12,978 nt of DNA from assembly GCA_028289095.1 (NCBI GenBank), contig JAQGGY010000023.1, forward strand, positions 1-12,978, in the 5' to 3' direction. The notes beneath the pieces were generated by a model that saw only the letters and a list, made by a program, of their open reading frames with translations, was not told where the DNA came from and did not search any database. Below, one piece after another: positions 6,573 to 11,551 of the stretch (position 1 is the stretch's first letter; each line of letters opens with the position of its first letter). Position numbers and translations under genes: made by a program. This stretch comes from Candidatus Saccharimonadota bacterium (GTDB lineage: Bacteria; Patescibacteriota; Saccharimonadia; Saccharimonadales; Saccharimonadaceae).

Positions 6573-7031
6573 TCAGCTGTGTGCCATGTGCCATCTCCAG
6601 TAATAAAACTCTTCAGTTTCTAGCTGGAGTGGCTTTCCCCATGGGTCGTTGTCGTAAACTTCCTTGAAAATCTTTGCGGCTAATGCCTTTTGTTCATCAG
6701 GATTTAAGTGATGGTAGTGAATACACGCCATCATTGCGACATGAGGCGGTGCTTCGGAAGCGTCGGGGTGATCTTCATGAACCGGTGGCGAACTGTATTC
6801 ACGGGTTGTTATCCAGGTGTTCGCATCGTCTAGTTCTTCTAGCAATTCAAGGAATTCCCTGATTTGCAGGCTGGAATTATGAAAGAAGCGGCCTGGATGG
6901 TTTTGCCGCGATAGGAAAAACCGAGTGTCTGGTTTGAATATAGGCTCTCTGTCTGCGCGGTATCCAATGATATGTCCGCTAAACACGAGGCTAAACGAAC
7001 CGATCATTGTCATATCGGTAACTTTGACCAC
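6573..7031 (-). CDS. Orphan protein of 152 residues, unknown function
   Basis: I do not recognise this protein. It is probably soluble. It is rich in His, Trp and Tyr; there is a run PHVAMMACIHYHHL at about 98-111 and an aromatic C terminus (EEFYYWRWHMAHS). The clustered histidines could bind metal, but no known motif is complete. The start is GTG at 7031, chosen because AAGGAG lies 4 bases upstream; the next ATG (7013) is too far from it. The gene has its own promoter, a leader hairpin and a strong terminator. The dprA stop lies only just upstream of this promoter, with no terminator between, so read-through from dprA is possible. The 5' leader and the 3' UTR are perfectly complementary over 14 bases. 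Confidence 0.75.
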   Translation of the reverse strand: MVKVTDMTMIGSFSLVFSGHIIGYRADREPIFKPDTRFFLSRQNHPGRFFHNSSLQIREFLELLEELDDANTWITTREYSSPPVHEDHPDASEAPPHVAMMACIHYHHLNPDEQKALAAKIFKEVYDNDPWGKPLQLETEEFYYWRWHMAHS

Positions 7032-7048
7032 AATTCTCCTTGCTATTT

Positions 7049-7077
7049 CTATGTCAAAAGTCCTTGCGGAGTTTTGA
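7049..7077 (-). promoter_or_regulatory. 5' leader hairpin with arm complementary to the gene's 3' UTR
   Basis: On the minus strand TCAAAACTCC pairs with GGACTTTTGA (single C-C mismatch) around GCAA. The 3' arm and flank (7049-7062) are complementary over 14 of 14 bases to 6543-6556, the longest perfect pair in the window. Confidence 0.75.
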
Positions 7078-7110
7078 AAGATGGATGATGGATTTTTTAT
7101 AATTCCTCAG

Positions 7111-7166
7111 GCGTACAAAACTCAACGCATTATTGTTAAAATAACATTATAGTGCTGGTTCGTCAA
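7111..7166 (-). promoter_or_regulatory. Promoter, repeat copy 2
   Basis: On the minus strand TTGACG (7166-7161), 17 bases, TATTTT (7143-7138). Bases 7111-7150 repeat 6425-6464 with one difference. The same inverted repeat TGTTA-AAA-TAACA covers the -10 box. Confidence 0.7.
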
Positions 7167-7170
7167 TGAG

Positions 7171-8028
7171 TTAGCGTAACGCCCATTGATTGCCACCTAG
7201 GCCCCGAATAGTCCCGTTAATCTCCATCATCGTTAGTGCCTGGCTAAACTCACCCGCTGTCACAAGTGATTGGCGCTGCAATTCATCGCCGTCACGGATA
7301 CCGGATTGGATTAACCCGATAATGACGGATTCTAGTGGGGTGCTGCCTAGCGGCAACATGGCCTGCGCCTCTAGTAATTCGGGGGCGATGACTTCTAGTA
7401 CGTCTTCAGCACAAGTGACGATATGGGCACCTTGTTTTAACAGTGCATTACAACCGGCGGATAATGGGCTGGTGATATTGCCTGGGACGACAAATACTTC
7501 CTTCCCCTGTTCCAGGGCGTGGCTGACGGTCGACAATACGCCGCTACGTGCGGCGGCTTCGATGACAACAACTGCATCAGAAAGTCCGCTAACGATCCGG
7601 TTCCGTTCCAGGAAATGATGAATACGCGCATCTGTCGGCGGTTCATATTCGCTTAGGATTGCCCCGCCGCTATTTAGGATTCGATTGGCGACGTCTTGAT
7701 TTGACCGTGGAGTAACCTGGTCGACACTGCTAGCCAGGACCGCTATTGTCGTGCCATGGGCGTCTATTGCGGCTTGATGCGCGATGCAATCGATGCCAAA
7801 TGCTAGGCCGCTGACGATGACAATGCCCTTTTTTGCCAGATCGTGCGTCAACTGCTTTGCAACCTCTTTGCCGTACGCTGTTGGCTTGCGTGTTCCGATG
7901 ATCGCGACAGAGGTCGTGCGCTCTTCGGGTAGTGTGCCGGTAAAGTAAACATACTTAGGAACCTTTGCGATATTTGTCAAAGGTTTTAAATAGTTATGCT
8001 TATCAGGGGTCGCTCTATTGATCTTCAT
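7171..8028 (-). CDS. dprA: DNA-processing protein DprA (single-stranded DNA binding, RecA loader)
   Basis: DprA protects incoming single-stranded DNA during natural transformation and loads RecA on it. The 285-residue protein shows the Rossmann-like core: AIIGTRKPTAYG (about 43-53), VSGLAFGIDCIAHQAA (72-87), FLERNRIVSGLSDAVVVIEAAARSG (139-163) and VFVVPGNITSPLSAGCNALLKQGA (178-201). Residues about 225-285 fit the C-terminal winged helix (DprA_WH). The N-terminal SAM domain of some homologues is missing. I start at the ATG at 8028; an in-frame TTG at 8043 is also possible. Neither has a ribosome binding site, so translation may be leaderless. A TTGACA box lies at 8064-8059, but the -10 box is weak (GAAACA at 8041-8036). 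The neighbouring topA, often adjacent in bacteria, is separated here by four orphan genes. No terminator follows. Confidence 0.96.
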   Translation of the reverse strand: MKINRATPDKHNYLKPLTNIAKVPKYVYFTGTLPEERTTSVAIIGTRKPTAYGKEVAKQLTHDLAKKGIVIVSGLAFGIDCIAHQAAIDAHGTTIAVLASSVDQVTPRSNQDVANRILNSGGAILSEYEPPTDARIHHFLERNRIVSGLSDAVVVIEAAARSGVLSTVSHALEQGKEVFVVPGNITSPLSAGCNALLKQGAHIVTCAEDVLEVIAPELLEAQAMLPLGSTPLESVIIGLIQSGIRDGDELQRQSLVTAGEFSQALTMMEINGTIRGLGGNQWALR

Positions 8029-8049
8029 GATGAAATGTTTCAAAAAGTA

Positions 8050-8078
8050 TTGACTTTATGTCAAATACGTGCTAATAT
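8050..8078 (+). promoter_or_regulatory. Plus-strand promoter overlapping a divergent -35 for dprA
   Basis: TTGACT (8050-8055), 17 bases, TAATAT (8073-8078) would start a plus-strand transcript near 8085. The -35 box is half of a perfect inverted repeat TTGAC-TTTAT-GTCAA (8050-8064), whose other half gives TTGACA toward dprA, so the two directions may share control. Confidence 0.55.
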
Positions 8079-8084
8079 GAGACA

Positions 8085-8328
8085 TGATTGGTTGAATCTG
8101 CGAGATTTACCAAACGCACCTTATACCCCCTATTCTAACTTATGTTAGGTTGTGTGCAATGTGTTTATCTAGTAACTACCCTCCACTAGTGGACAAATAG
8201 CATTGCGCGCATACTAATCCCTTTAACCGGCGGACCTCCATTTTGTGAGGTGGGTCACGCTATGCCCTACGGGTGGGTTAAAGGGCGAAATGGCGCCAGG
8301 TGATGCCCACCCTTACCTGGCGCCTTTT
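8085..8328 (+). ncRNA. Candidate structured non-coding RNA, about 245 bases
   Basis: No open frame of note lies here, but the plus strand can form several stems in order: CTAAC/GTTAG (8135-8148, TTAT loop), GCAATG/CATTGC (8156-8206) enclosing CTAGT/ACTAG (8169-8189), and a perfect 10-base-pair stem CCCTTTAACC/GGTTAAAGGG (8219-8285) enclosing smaller stems. It starts from a promoter at 8050-8078 and ends at a very strong intrinsic terminator. I looked for the GGAAGCA loop of SRP RNA, the GAGGAAAGUCC core of RNase P and the tRNA-like ends of tmRNA and saw none. 6S RNA is not excluded. The stems are seen in the sequence; an RNA of this extent is inferred. Confidence 0.55.
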
Positions 8329-8331
8329 CGT
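8292..8331 (+). terminator. Strong intrinsic terminator of the candidate ncRNA
   Basis: A perfect 10-base-pair stem GGCGCCAGGT/ACCTGGCGCC with a 13-base loop is followed by TTTTCGTTT on the plus strand. Confidence 0.9.
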
Positions 8332-8343
8332 TTGGAAAAATAA

Positions 8344-8411
8344 TTGATTTTATATATAAAATATGTTAAAAGTTCATATGGATGCAACTTAGTAGATATA
8401 CGTTATCGTAT
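8344..8411 (+). promoter_or_regulatory. Probable promoter and leader element of the lipoprotein gene
   Basis: TTGATT (8344-8349), 17 bases, TAAAAG (8367-8372) is a modest promoter; a perfect 16-base palindrome ATTTTATATATAAAAT (8347-8362) fills its spacer. The leader then has ATACG-TTAT-CGTAT (8398-8411), and TAGATATACG (8393-8402), which is exactly complementary as RNA to 8931-8940 in the 3' UTR. The rest of the leader to 8513 shows no other clear signal except a second weak -35 (TTGACT near 8456). Confidence 0.5.
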
Positions 8412-8513
8412 GTCGATGACTCGCTAAGTTAAGTATTTGCGTACCTTAATCATTGACTTTCAGATTGTCGACCACGACTAGCCCAGCTTTACTTACCCTA
8501 GGAGAGTGCGCTC

Positions 8514-8897
8514 ATGAAGTGTCGTATCAAAGTAATAATCGCACCATTCGTTTTCGTAGCCTTCGCGTTCGGTTTGTCCGCCTGCGGATCGAGTACAGAT
8601 CAGCGCAATGCTGTCGTAGCGGATTTGGAGGAGCGCGGCTTTGAGAATCCGACGTTCGTTAGCGACGAACACGGATCGGATGACAAAATGCGCTTCGATG
8701 TACAGGTCGGTGGATGCCATATTCTCATTGCCAAAACAGAAAGTGGCGACATTCGTTTCGCTGATGTAAGTTGGACTGATGAACAGATCGACAAGATCCG
8801 GACCAAAAACGGCGGAAATTTTCGAGGCAATGTCGACGCAGACTTTGTGCGTAACAACGCGAATGAGCTTGGTTGGGCACACTGCTTGAAAAAGTAA
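8514..8897 (+). CDS. Small secreted lipoprotein, unknown function
   Basis: The 127-residue product starts with a basic N terminus (MKCRIK) and a hydrophobic stretch, then the lipobox LSAC (residues 21-24), so Cys24 should be lipid-modified after cleavage and the protein anchored outside the cytoplasmic membrane. The mature part is small, polar and rich in Asp/Glu/Gly/Asn, with Cys68 and Cys124 that could form a disulfide. I do not recognise a family. The ATG at 8514 has AGGAG about 10 bases upstream. It lies alone on the plus strand, with a probable promoter far upstream (8344-8372), a leader of about 135 bases and its own terminator. The leader and 3' UTR share a 10-base complementary stretch, as in the minus-strand orphan genes. 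Confidence 0.85.
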   Translation: MKCRIKVIIAPFVFVAFAFGLSACGSSTDQRNAVVADLEERGFENPTFVSDEHGSDDKMRFDVQVGGCHILIAKTESGDIRFADVSWTDEQIDKIRTKNGGNFRGNVDADFVRNNANELGWAHCLKK

Positions 8898-8930
8898 TAC
8901 CGTACGGCTCGAGCCTCGTCCAAGCAGTGG

Positions 8931-8992
8931 CGTATATCTATAAATCGTTGGAAATTCCAGCGTCCCCGCTTTTAATAGCGGGGTTATTTTTT
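8931..8992 (+). terminator. Terminator of the lipoprotein gene, with 3' complementary element
   Basis: CCCCGCT (8964-8970) pairs with AGCGGGG (8977-8983) and is followed by TTATTTTTTA. Upstream, CGTATATCTA (8931-8940) is complementary to the leader at 8393-8402. Confidence 0.88.
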
Positions 8993-9009
8993 ATATACGG
9001 GATGGATAT

Positions 9010-9061
9010 TAAAACACCCGCCACAATTGTGGCGGGCTTGTGCGTTTTAACGAGATGAGAT
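9010..9061 (-). terminator. Terminator of the 9064-9510 gene, with 3' complementary element
   Basis: The perfect palindromic stem CCCGCCAC-AATT-GTGGCGGG (9017-9036) is followed on the minus strand by TGTTTTAATA. Between it and the stop, 9046-9061 (TTTAACGAGATGAGAT on the plus strand) is the inverse of 9526-9541 in the leader with one mismatch in 16. Confidence 0.88.
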
Positions 9062-9063
9062 GG

Positions 9064-9510
9064 CTAGTCGCGCAGTGCGCGCAGGCCGACGACCAGCTGT
9101 TCCAGTTCTGCCTTTGTCGGGATGTTGTACTTGGAGATGGTGCGGGGGAATTCCTTTGCCAAGTCGTGGTCTGCGATGGTGGCGTCCAAGTCCGTCAGGA
9201 CGCTGTAGGTGCCGGGGATCGGGTACATGCGGACGTTTTCGGCGTACTGCGGGATCATTGCGTCCGCGAGGGACTTGTCGCTCGTTAGCCAGTCTGACTC
9301 CAGTTTGGAATCGGTTTCGACGGTCCCCATCATGTAGGGCATGCGATCGGGGTTGTCGGTCAGGAACTCCAGCGATGCCTTGGCTTCGGTGGTGATGTCG
9401 TTGAGCAGTTTTTGGAAGTCGTCGGTGAATTTGACGAGTCCGTTCCGTTCATCGACGGGCATGGTTGTGGAAGCGGCGAGCGCTTCCGGCAAGTTGAACT
9501 TAGCGTTCAT
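9064..9510 (-). CDS. Orphan protein of 148 residues, unknown function
   Basis: I do not recognise this protein. It is acidic, soluble and probably mostly helical; residues about 28-50 (FTDDFQKLLNDITTEAKASLEFL) look like an amphipathic helix, and the C-terminal 25 residues (YNIPTKAELEQLVVGLRAL) another. There is no signal peptide. The ATG at 9510 has AAAGG about 5 bases upstream. GC content looks higher than in the nearby orphan genes, though this was judged by eye. It has a good promoter (9593-9621), a leader hairpin (9537-9559) and a strong terminator, so it is an independent unit. The leader and the 3' UTR, which begins 2 bases past the stop, are complementary at 15 of 16 positions, the second longest pair in the window. 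Confidence 0.75.
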   Translation of the reverse strand: MNAKFNLPEALAASTTMPVDERNGLVKFTDDFQKLLNDITTEAKASLEFLTDNPDRMPYMMGTVETDSKLESDWLTSDKSLADAMIPQYAENVRMYPIPGTYSVLTDLDATIADHDLAKEFPRTISKYNIPTKAELEQLVVGLRALRD

Positions 9511-9525
9511 TGATGCCTTTCTTGA

Positions 9526-9559
9526 ATCTCATCTTGTTAAATTCCCTTCTGGAATCTAA
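9526..9559 (-). promoter_or_regulatory. 5' leader hairpin with arm complementary to the gene's 3' UTR
   Basis: On the minus strand TTAGATTCC pairs with GGAATTTAA (one G-U) around AGAAG (9537-9559). The 3' arm and following bases (9526-9541) are complementary at 15 of 16 positions to 9046-9061. Confidence 0.7.
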
Positions 9560-9592
9560 CGGCAAAAAGACGTGACTCACAAAATTGTATCT

Positions 9593-9621
9593 ATTTTATC
9601 ATTTTATTATACTAATGTCAA
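9593..9621 (-). promoter_or_regulatory. Promoter of the 9064-9510 gene
   Basis: On the minus strand TTGACA (9621-9616), 17 bases, TAAAAT (9598-9593). The sequence is closely similar to the promoter at 10713-10741. Confidence 0.82.
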
Positions 9622-9629
9622 TAGCTATG

Positions 9630-9673
9630 AAAGATAAAATGCCCGCCGTTTTGCTACGGCGGGCATTTGGAGT
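9630..9673 (-). terminator. Terminator of the 9680-10024 gene
   Basis: A 13-base-pair stem AAATGCCCGCCGT/ACGGCGGGCATTT (9637-9668) with a 6-base loop is followed on the minus strand by TATCTTTC. TTGGAGT on the plus strand (9667-9673) is the inverse of 10060-10066 in the leader, a 7-base match. Confidence 0.85.
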
Positions 9674-9679
9674 TGACGG

Positions 9680-10024
9680 CTAGATGGCTGCGGCAAGCAG
9701 CCGGGCGGATAATGTATCGATTTCGATACTAGCGGCCGTGTGAGCCAGCCTGACAAGCTCATCGCTGGCAGTATTCTGGTTGCAATCGACGTATTCGATC
9801 ATTGCCAGCGTATGCTGCGATTGACGGTACCACTGTCTGACAAGTATTCCGCCTATATCTGTATTGATGAAATCGGTAAAAAGCGACATCACTTCCCGTT
9901 CATCAGCGTACGCGTATGGCACCTGAGCGCCACGACAGTAGAATAGTAAAGGTTCAATGACTGCGTATCTGCGTGCGAAGAGGTCCCGTATGGTAGTTTC
10001 TTTGCTCGGCTTGTGGTAGTTCAT
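9680..10024 (-). CDS. Orphan protein of 114 residues, unknown function
   Basis: I do not recognise this protein. It appears soluble and helical; residues about 10-35 (TIRDLFARRYAVIEPLLFYCRG) are amphipathic and the C-terminal 25 residues are Ala/Leu-rich (AASIEIDTLSARLLAAAI). The ATG at 10024 has AGG about 8 bases upstream, a weak ribosome binding site. The gene has its own promoter (10115-10142), a leader with a hairpin at 10058-10076, and a strong terminator. The leader/3' UTR complementarity is only 7 bases, shorter than in the neighbours, and so could be chance. It lies between two similar single-gene units on the same strand. Confidence 0.72.
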   Translation of the reverse strand: MNYHKPSKETTIRDLFARRYAVIEPLLFYCRGAQVPYAYADEREVMSLFTDFINTDIGGILVRQWYRQSQHTLAMIEYVDCNQNTASDELVRLAHTAASIEIDTLSARLLAAAI

Positions 10025-10057
10025 TCCATATACCTATCTAATCGGTTTTTGTCTATT

Positions 10058-10076
10058 ACACTCCAACCCGGAGTAT
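10058..10076 (-). promoter_or_regulatory. 5' leader hairpin
   Basis: On the minus strand ATACTCC pairs with GGAGTGT (one G-U) around GGGTT. The TCC/GGA top matches the other leader hairpins. The 3' arm (10060-10066) is complementary to 9667-9673. Confidence 0.55.
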
Positions 10077-10114
10077 GACGGTGGGTGGGTGTCAATTCTC
10101 GACGAGTATGCATG

Positions 10115-10142
10115 ATTATGACGTATATTCCAATGTTGTCAA
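10115..10142 (-). promoter_or_regulatory. Promoter of the 9680-10024 gene
   Basis: On the minus strand TTGACA (10142-10137), 16 bases, CATAAT (10120-10115). Confidence 0.75.
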
Positions 10143-10160
10143 ACGTTTACCTATGAACAA

Positions 10161-10205
10161 GCCCACCTCTTAATTAAAAGAGATGGGCTGTGTGTTCAGC
10201 GAAAA
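10161..10205 (-). terminator. Terminator of the 10220-10621 gene, with 3' complementary element
   Basis: An 11-base-pair stem GCCCATCTCTT/AAGAGGTGGGC (one G-U) at 10161-10188; the U tract (TTGTTC) is poor. An outer TGAAC/GTTCA pair may extend it. Bases 10194-10205 (GTTCAGCGAAAA on the plus strand) are the exact inverse of 10650-10661 in the leader, 12 of 12. Confidence 0.7.
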
Positions 10206-10219
10206 GTAGATATGTCTGG

Positions 10220-10621
10220 TTACCGATTACTTACCTCTCGGTACCAGTCCATGCCATATTTTAGCAGTCGCTGGTATTCCGCTGAATCCAGCGTATCGAA
10301 GTCTACACGTCGGAAAGGCCGATACAGGGTGCGTGCGGTGAGTATTTCGCCATTTACAAGCATGGCAATCGAATCAGAATCTGACCGTTGAAATGCCAAT
10401 AGCTTCTGGTTTTCGTAGGACGTTTTTTTAACATCCCACAATCTGGCCAACTTACCGAGCCACTTGGGCTTGTTGGATGAAGTTGTCTCGACGACCGGCA
10501 CCTCGACATTGACTGCCTCGAAGGCATAAGTTTTGAAAAGACGCTTAAGGTTGATTTCGTTTTTGATAGCTATAAAAACTTCTTGCAATGCTTCTTTATC
10601 TTTTCTTGAAACGCGTGCCAT
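10220..10621 (-). CDS. Orphan protein of about 133 residues, unknown function
   Basis: I do not recognise this protein. It is basic and soluble, with a helical N terminus (SRKDKEALQEVFIAIKNEINLKRL) and a C-terminal part rich in Arg and Tyr (TLYRPFRRVDFDTLDSAEYQRLL). The frame is open up to a TTG at 10741, but that codon is the -35 box of a good promoter, so translation must start further in. ATGs at 10627 and 10621 follow AAAAGAG; the second has the better spacing (about 8 bases) and is chosen. The leader contains a 12-base stretch complementary to the 3' UTR, which would be inside the coding region under the long start. It is an independent minus-strand unit divergent from the ZIP gene. Confidence 0.7.
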   Translation of the reverse strand: MARVSRKDKEALQEVFIAIKNEINLKRLFKTYAFEAVNVEVPVVETTSSNKPKWLGKLARLWDVKKTSYENQKLLAFQRSDSDSIAMLVNGEILTARTLYRPFRRVDFDTLDSAEYQRLLKYGMDWYREVSNR

Positions 10622-10648
10622 GATCATGACTCTTTTCGGTCGGTAGAT

Positions 10649-10661
10649 GTTTTCGCTGAAC
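10649..10661 (-). promoter_or_regulatory. 5' leader element complementary to the gene's 3' UTR
   Basis: Bases 10650-10661 (TTTTCGCTGAAC on the plus strand) are matched in inverse by 10194-10205. A small CAGC/GCTG hairpin lies further upstream at about 10672-10690. Confidence 0.6.
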
Positions 10662-10712
10662 TCGATTTTAAAGCCAGCGTCATGCTGTATGGAGGCTCCA
10701 AAATATGTGTGT

Positions 10713-10741
10713 ACTTTATCATTTTTATATACAACCGTCAA
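10713..10741 (-). promoter_or_regulatory. Promoter of the 10220-10621 gene
   Basis: On the minus strand TTGACG (10741-10736), 17 bases, TAAAGT (10718-10713). Spacer and boxes resemble the promoter at 9593-9621 base for base over much of their length. Confidence 0.7.
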
Positions 10742-10769
10742 TTAACGGTGGCATGGTGCTATGATTTCA

Positions 10770-10778
10770 TGGTACGAT
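10770..10778 (+). promoter_or_regulatory. Extended -10 box of the ZIP gene
   Basis: TGG-TACGAT (TG in the extended -10 position) lies 9 bases before the ATG at 10788, so the mRNA should begin almost at the start codon. No convincing -35 box is seen. Confidence 0.5.
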
Positions 10779-10787
10779 AGAACGAAT

Positions 10788-11537
10788 ATGACACTTGTCG
10801 CCCTGATTATTTCGATCCTAGTTGGCAGCGCTTTGTCGTTTATCGGCGGGCTGCTTTTACTGCGCGTGAAAAAGCGCCGGGATTTGGCAATTTTATTAAC
10901 CCTTCCCTTTGGTGCGGGTGCGTTACTAGCGGCAGCGTTTTTTGATTTGCTACCTGAAGCGTTCGAACTAGGTGAACCGCGCGAACTATTATTATGGACC
11001 TTAGGCGGATTTACATTTTTCTTTGTACTAGAACGCTGCGCAAGTTGGTTTCACCACCACCATGAACACGAATTAAAGGCGCATCAAAACGTACAGCAAC
11101 GACGGCTGATTATTATCGGTGATATTATGCATAACGCAATTGATGGCCTGGCGATTGGTGCAGCGTTTTTGGTCAGCATCCCTACGGGTGTAATTACTGC
11201 CATAGCAGTGAGCGCGCATGAAATTCCAAAGGAACTCGGGACATTCGCTCTGCTACTGTCACGTGGCTGGAAAAACAAGACGGTGCTACTTGCGAATGTC
11301 GCGACAGCACTGGCGACCATCATTACTGCACTATTTGTTTATTTCCTAGGTACGGATGCGCATTTGCCCGTCGGTCCATTACTAGCCCTTACAGCAGGCT
11401 TCTTTATCTATGTTGCCGCTAGTGATATTATTCCTGACATTCACGAGCAACCGCGTCGTATGGGTACGATCCAGGCAGCGATGCTGGTTGGCGGCATTGC
11501 CCTAGTTGGGTATGTCATCACTTTGCTAGGCGTATAG
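10788..11537 (+). CDS. ZIP family metal (zinc/iron) transporter
   Basis: ZIP proteins move divalent metals such as zinc into the cytoplasm. This product, 249 residues from the ATG at 10788, has about eight hydrophobic segments. The metal-site motifs are present: HNAIDGLAIG with His115 and Asn116 in helix 4, and HEIPKELG with His144 and Glu145 in helix 5. A His-rich loop (FHHHHEHE, about 88-95) before helix 4 is typical of the variable metal-binding loop. GAGALLAAAFFDLLPEAFE (about 42-60) is another family stretch. An in-frame ATG at 10761 lacks a ribosome binding site and overlaps promoter-like sequence; the 10788 start fits an extended -10 box 9 bases away and would be nearly leaderless. It is divergent from the 10220-10621 gene and convergent with pth, with only 14 bases between the two stops and no clear terminator. 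Confidence 0.93.
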   Translation: MTLVALIISILVGSALSFIGGLLLLRVKKRRDLAILLTLPFGAGALLAAAFFDLLPEAFELGEPRELLLWTLGGFTFFFVLERCASWFHHHHEHELKAHQNVQQRRLIIIGDIMHNAIDGLAIGAAFLVSIPTGVITAIAVSAHEIPKELGTFALLLSRGWKNKTVLLANVATALATIITALFVYFLGTDAHLPVGPLLALTAGFFIYVAASDIIPDIHEQPRRMGTIQAAMLVGGIALVGYVITLLGV

Positions 11538-11551
11538 TTGCAGACTAGTAT

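Noticed and set aside
4655..7077. Inverted repeats as ends of small transposons
   Set aside because: The repeats lie inside the transcripts, between promoter and start codon and between stop and terminator. There is no visible target-site duplication or transposase, and each gene has a different repeat.
4619..7170. Integron-like gene cassette array
   Set aside because: Short same-strand genes with repeats between them suggested it, but each gene has its own promoter, there is no GTTRRRY core at the ends of the hairpins, and no integrase is in the window.
7171..8043. TTG at 8043 as dprA start
   Set aside because: Possible, but the ATG at 8028 is preferred; neither has a ribosome binding site and the extra five residues are not part of the known domain.
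8085..8331. SRP RNA, RNase P RNA or tmRNA
   Set aside because: The characteristic conserved sequences of these RNAs were not found on the plus strand, and the strong terminator fits only that strand.
9060..9395. Plus-strand frames opposite the 9064-9510 gene
   Set aside because: The products are Arg/Cys/Trp-rich in an unnatural way, while the minus-strand gene has promoter, ribosome binding site and terminator.
9046..9541. Retron-like a1/a2 repeats
   Set aside because: The repeats flank a protein gene, not an msr-msd RNA, and no reverse transcriptase is encoded in the window.
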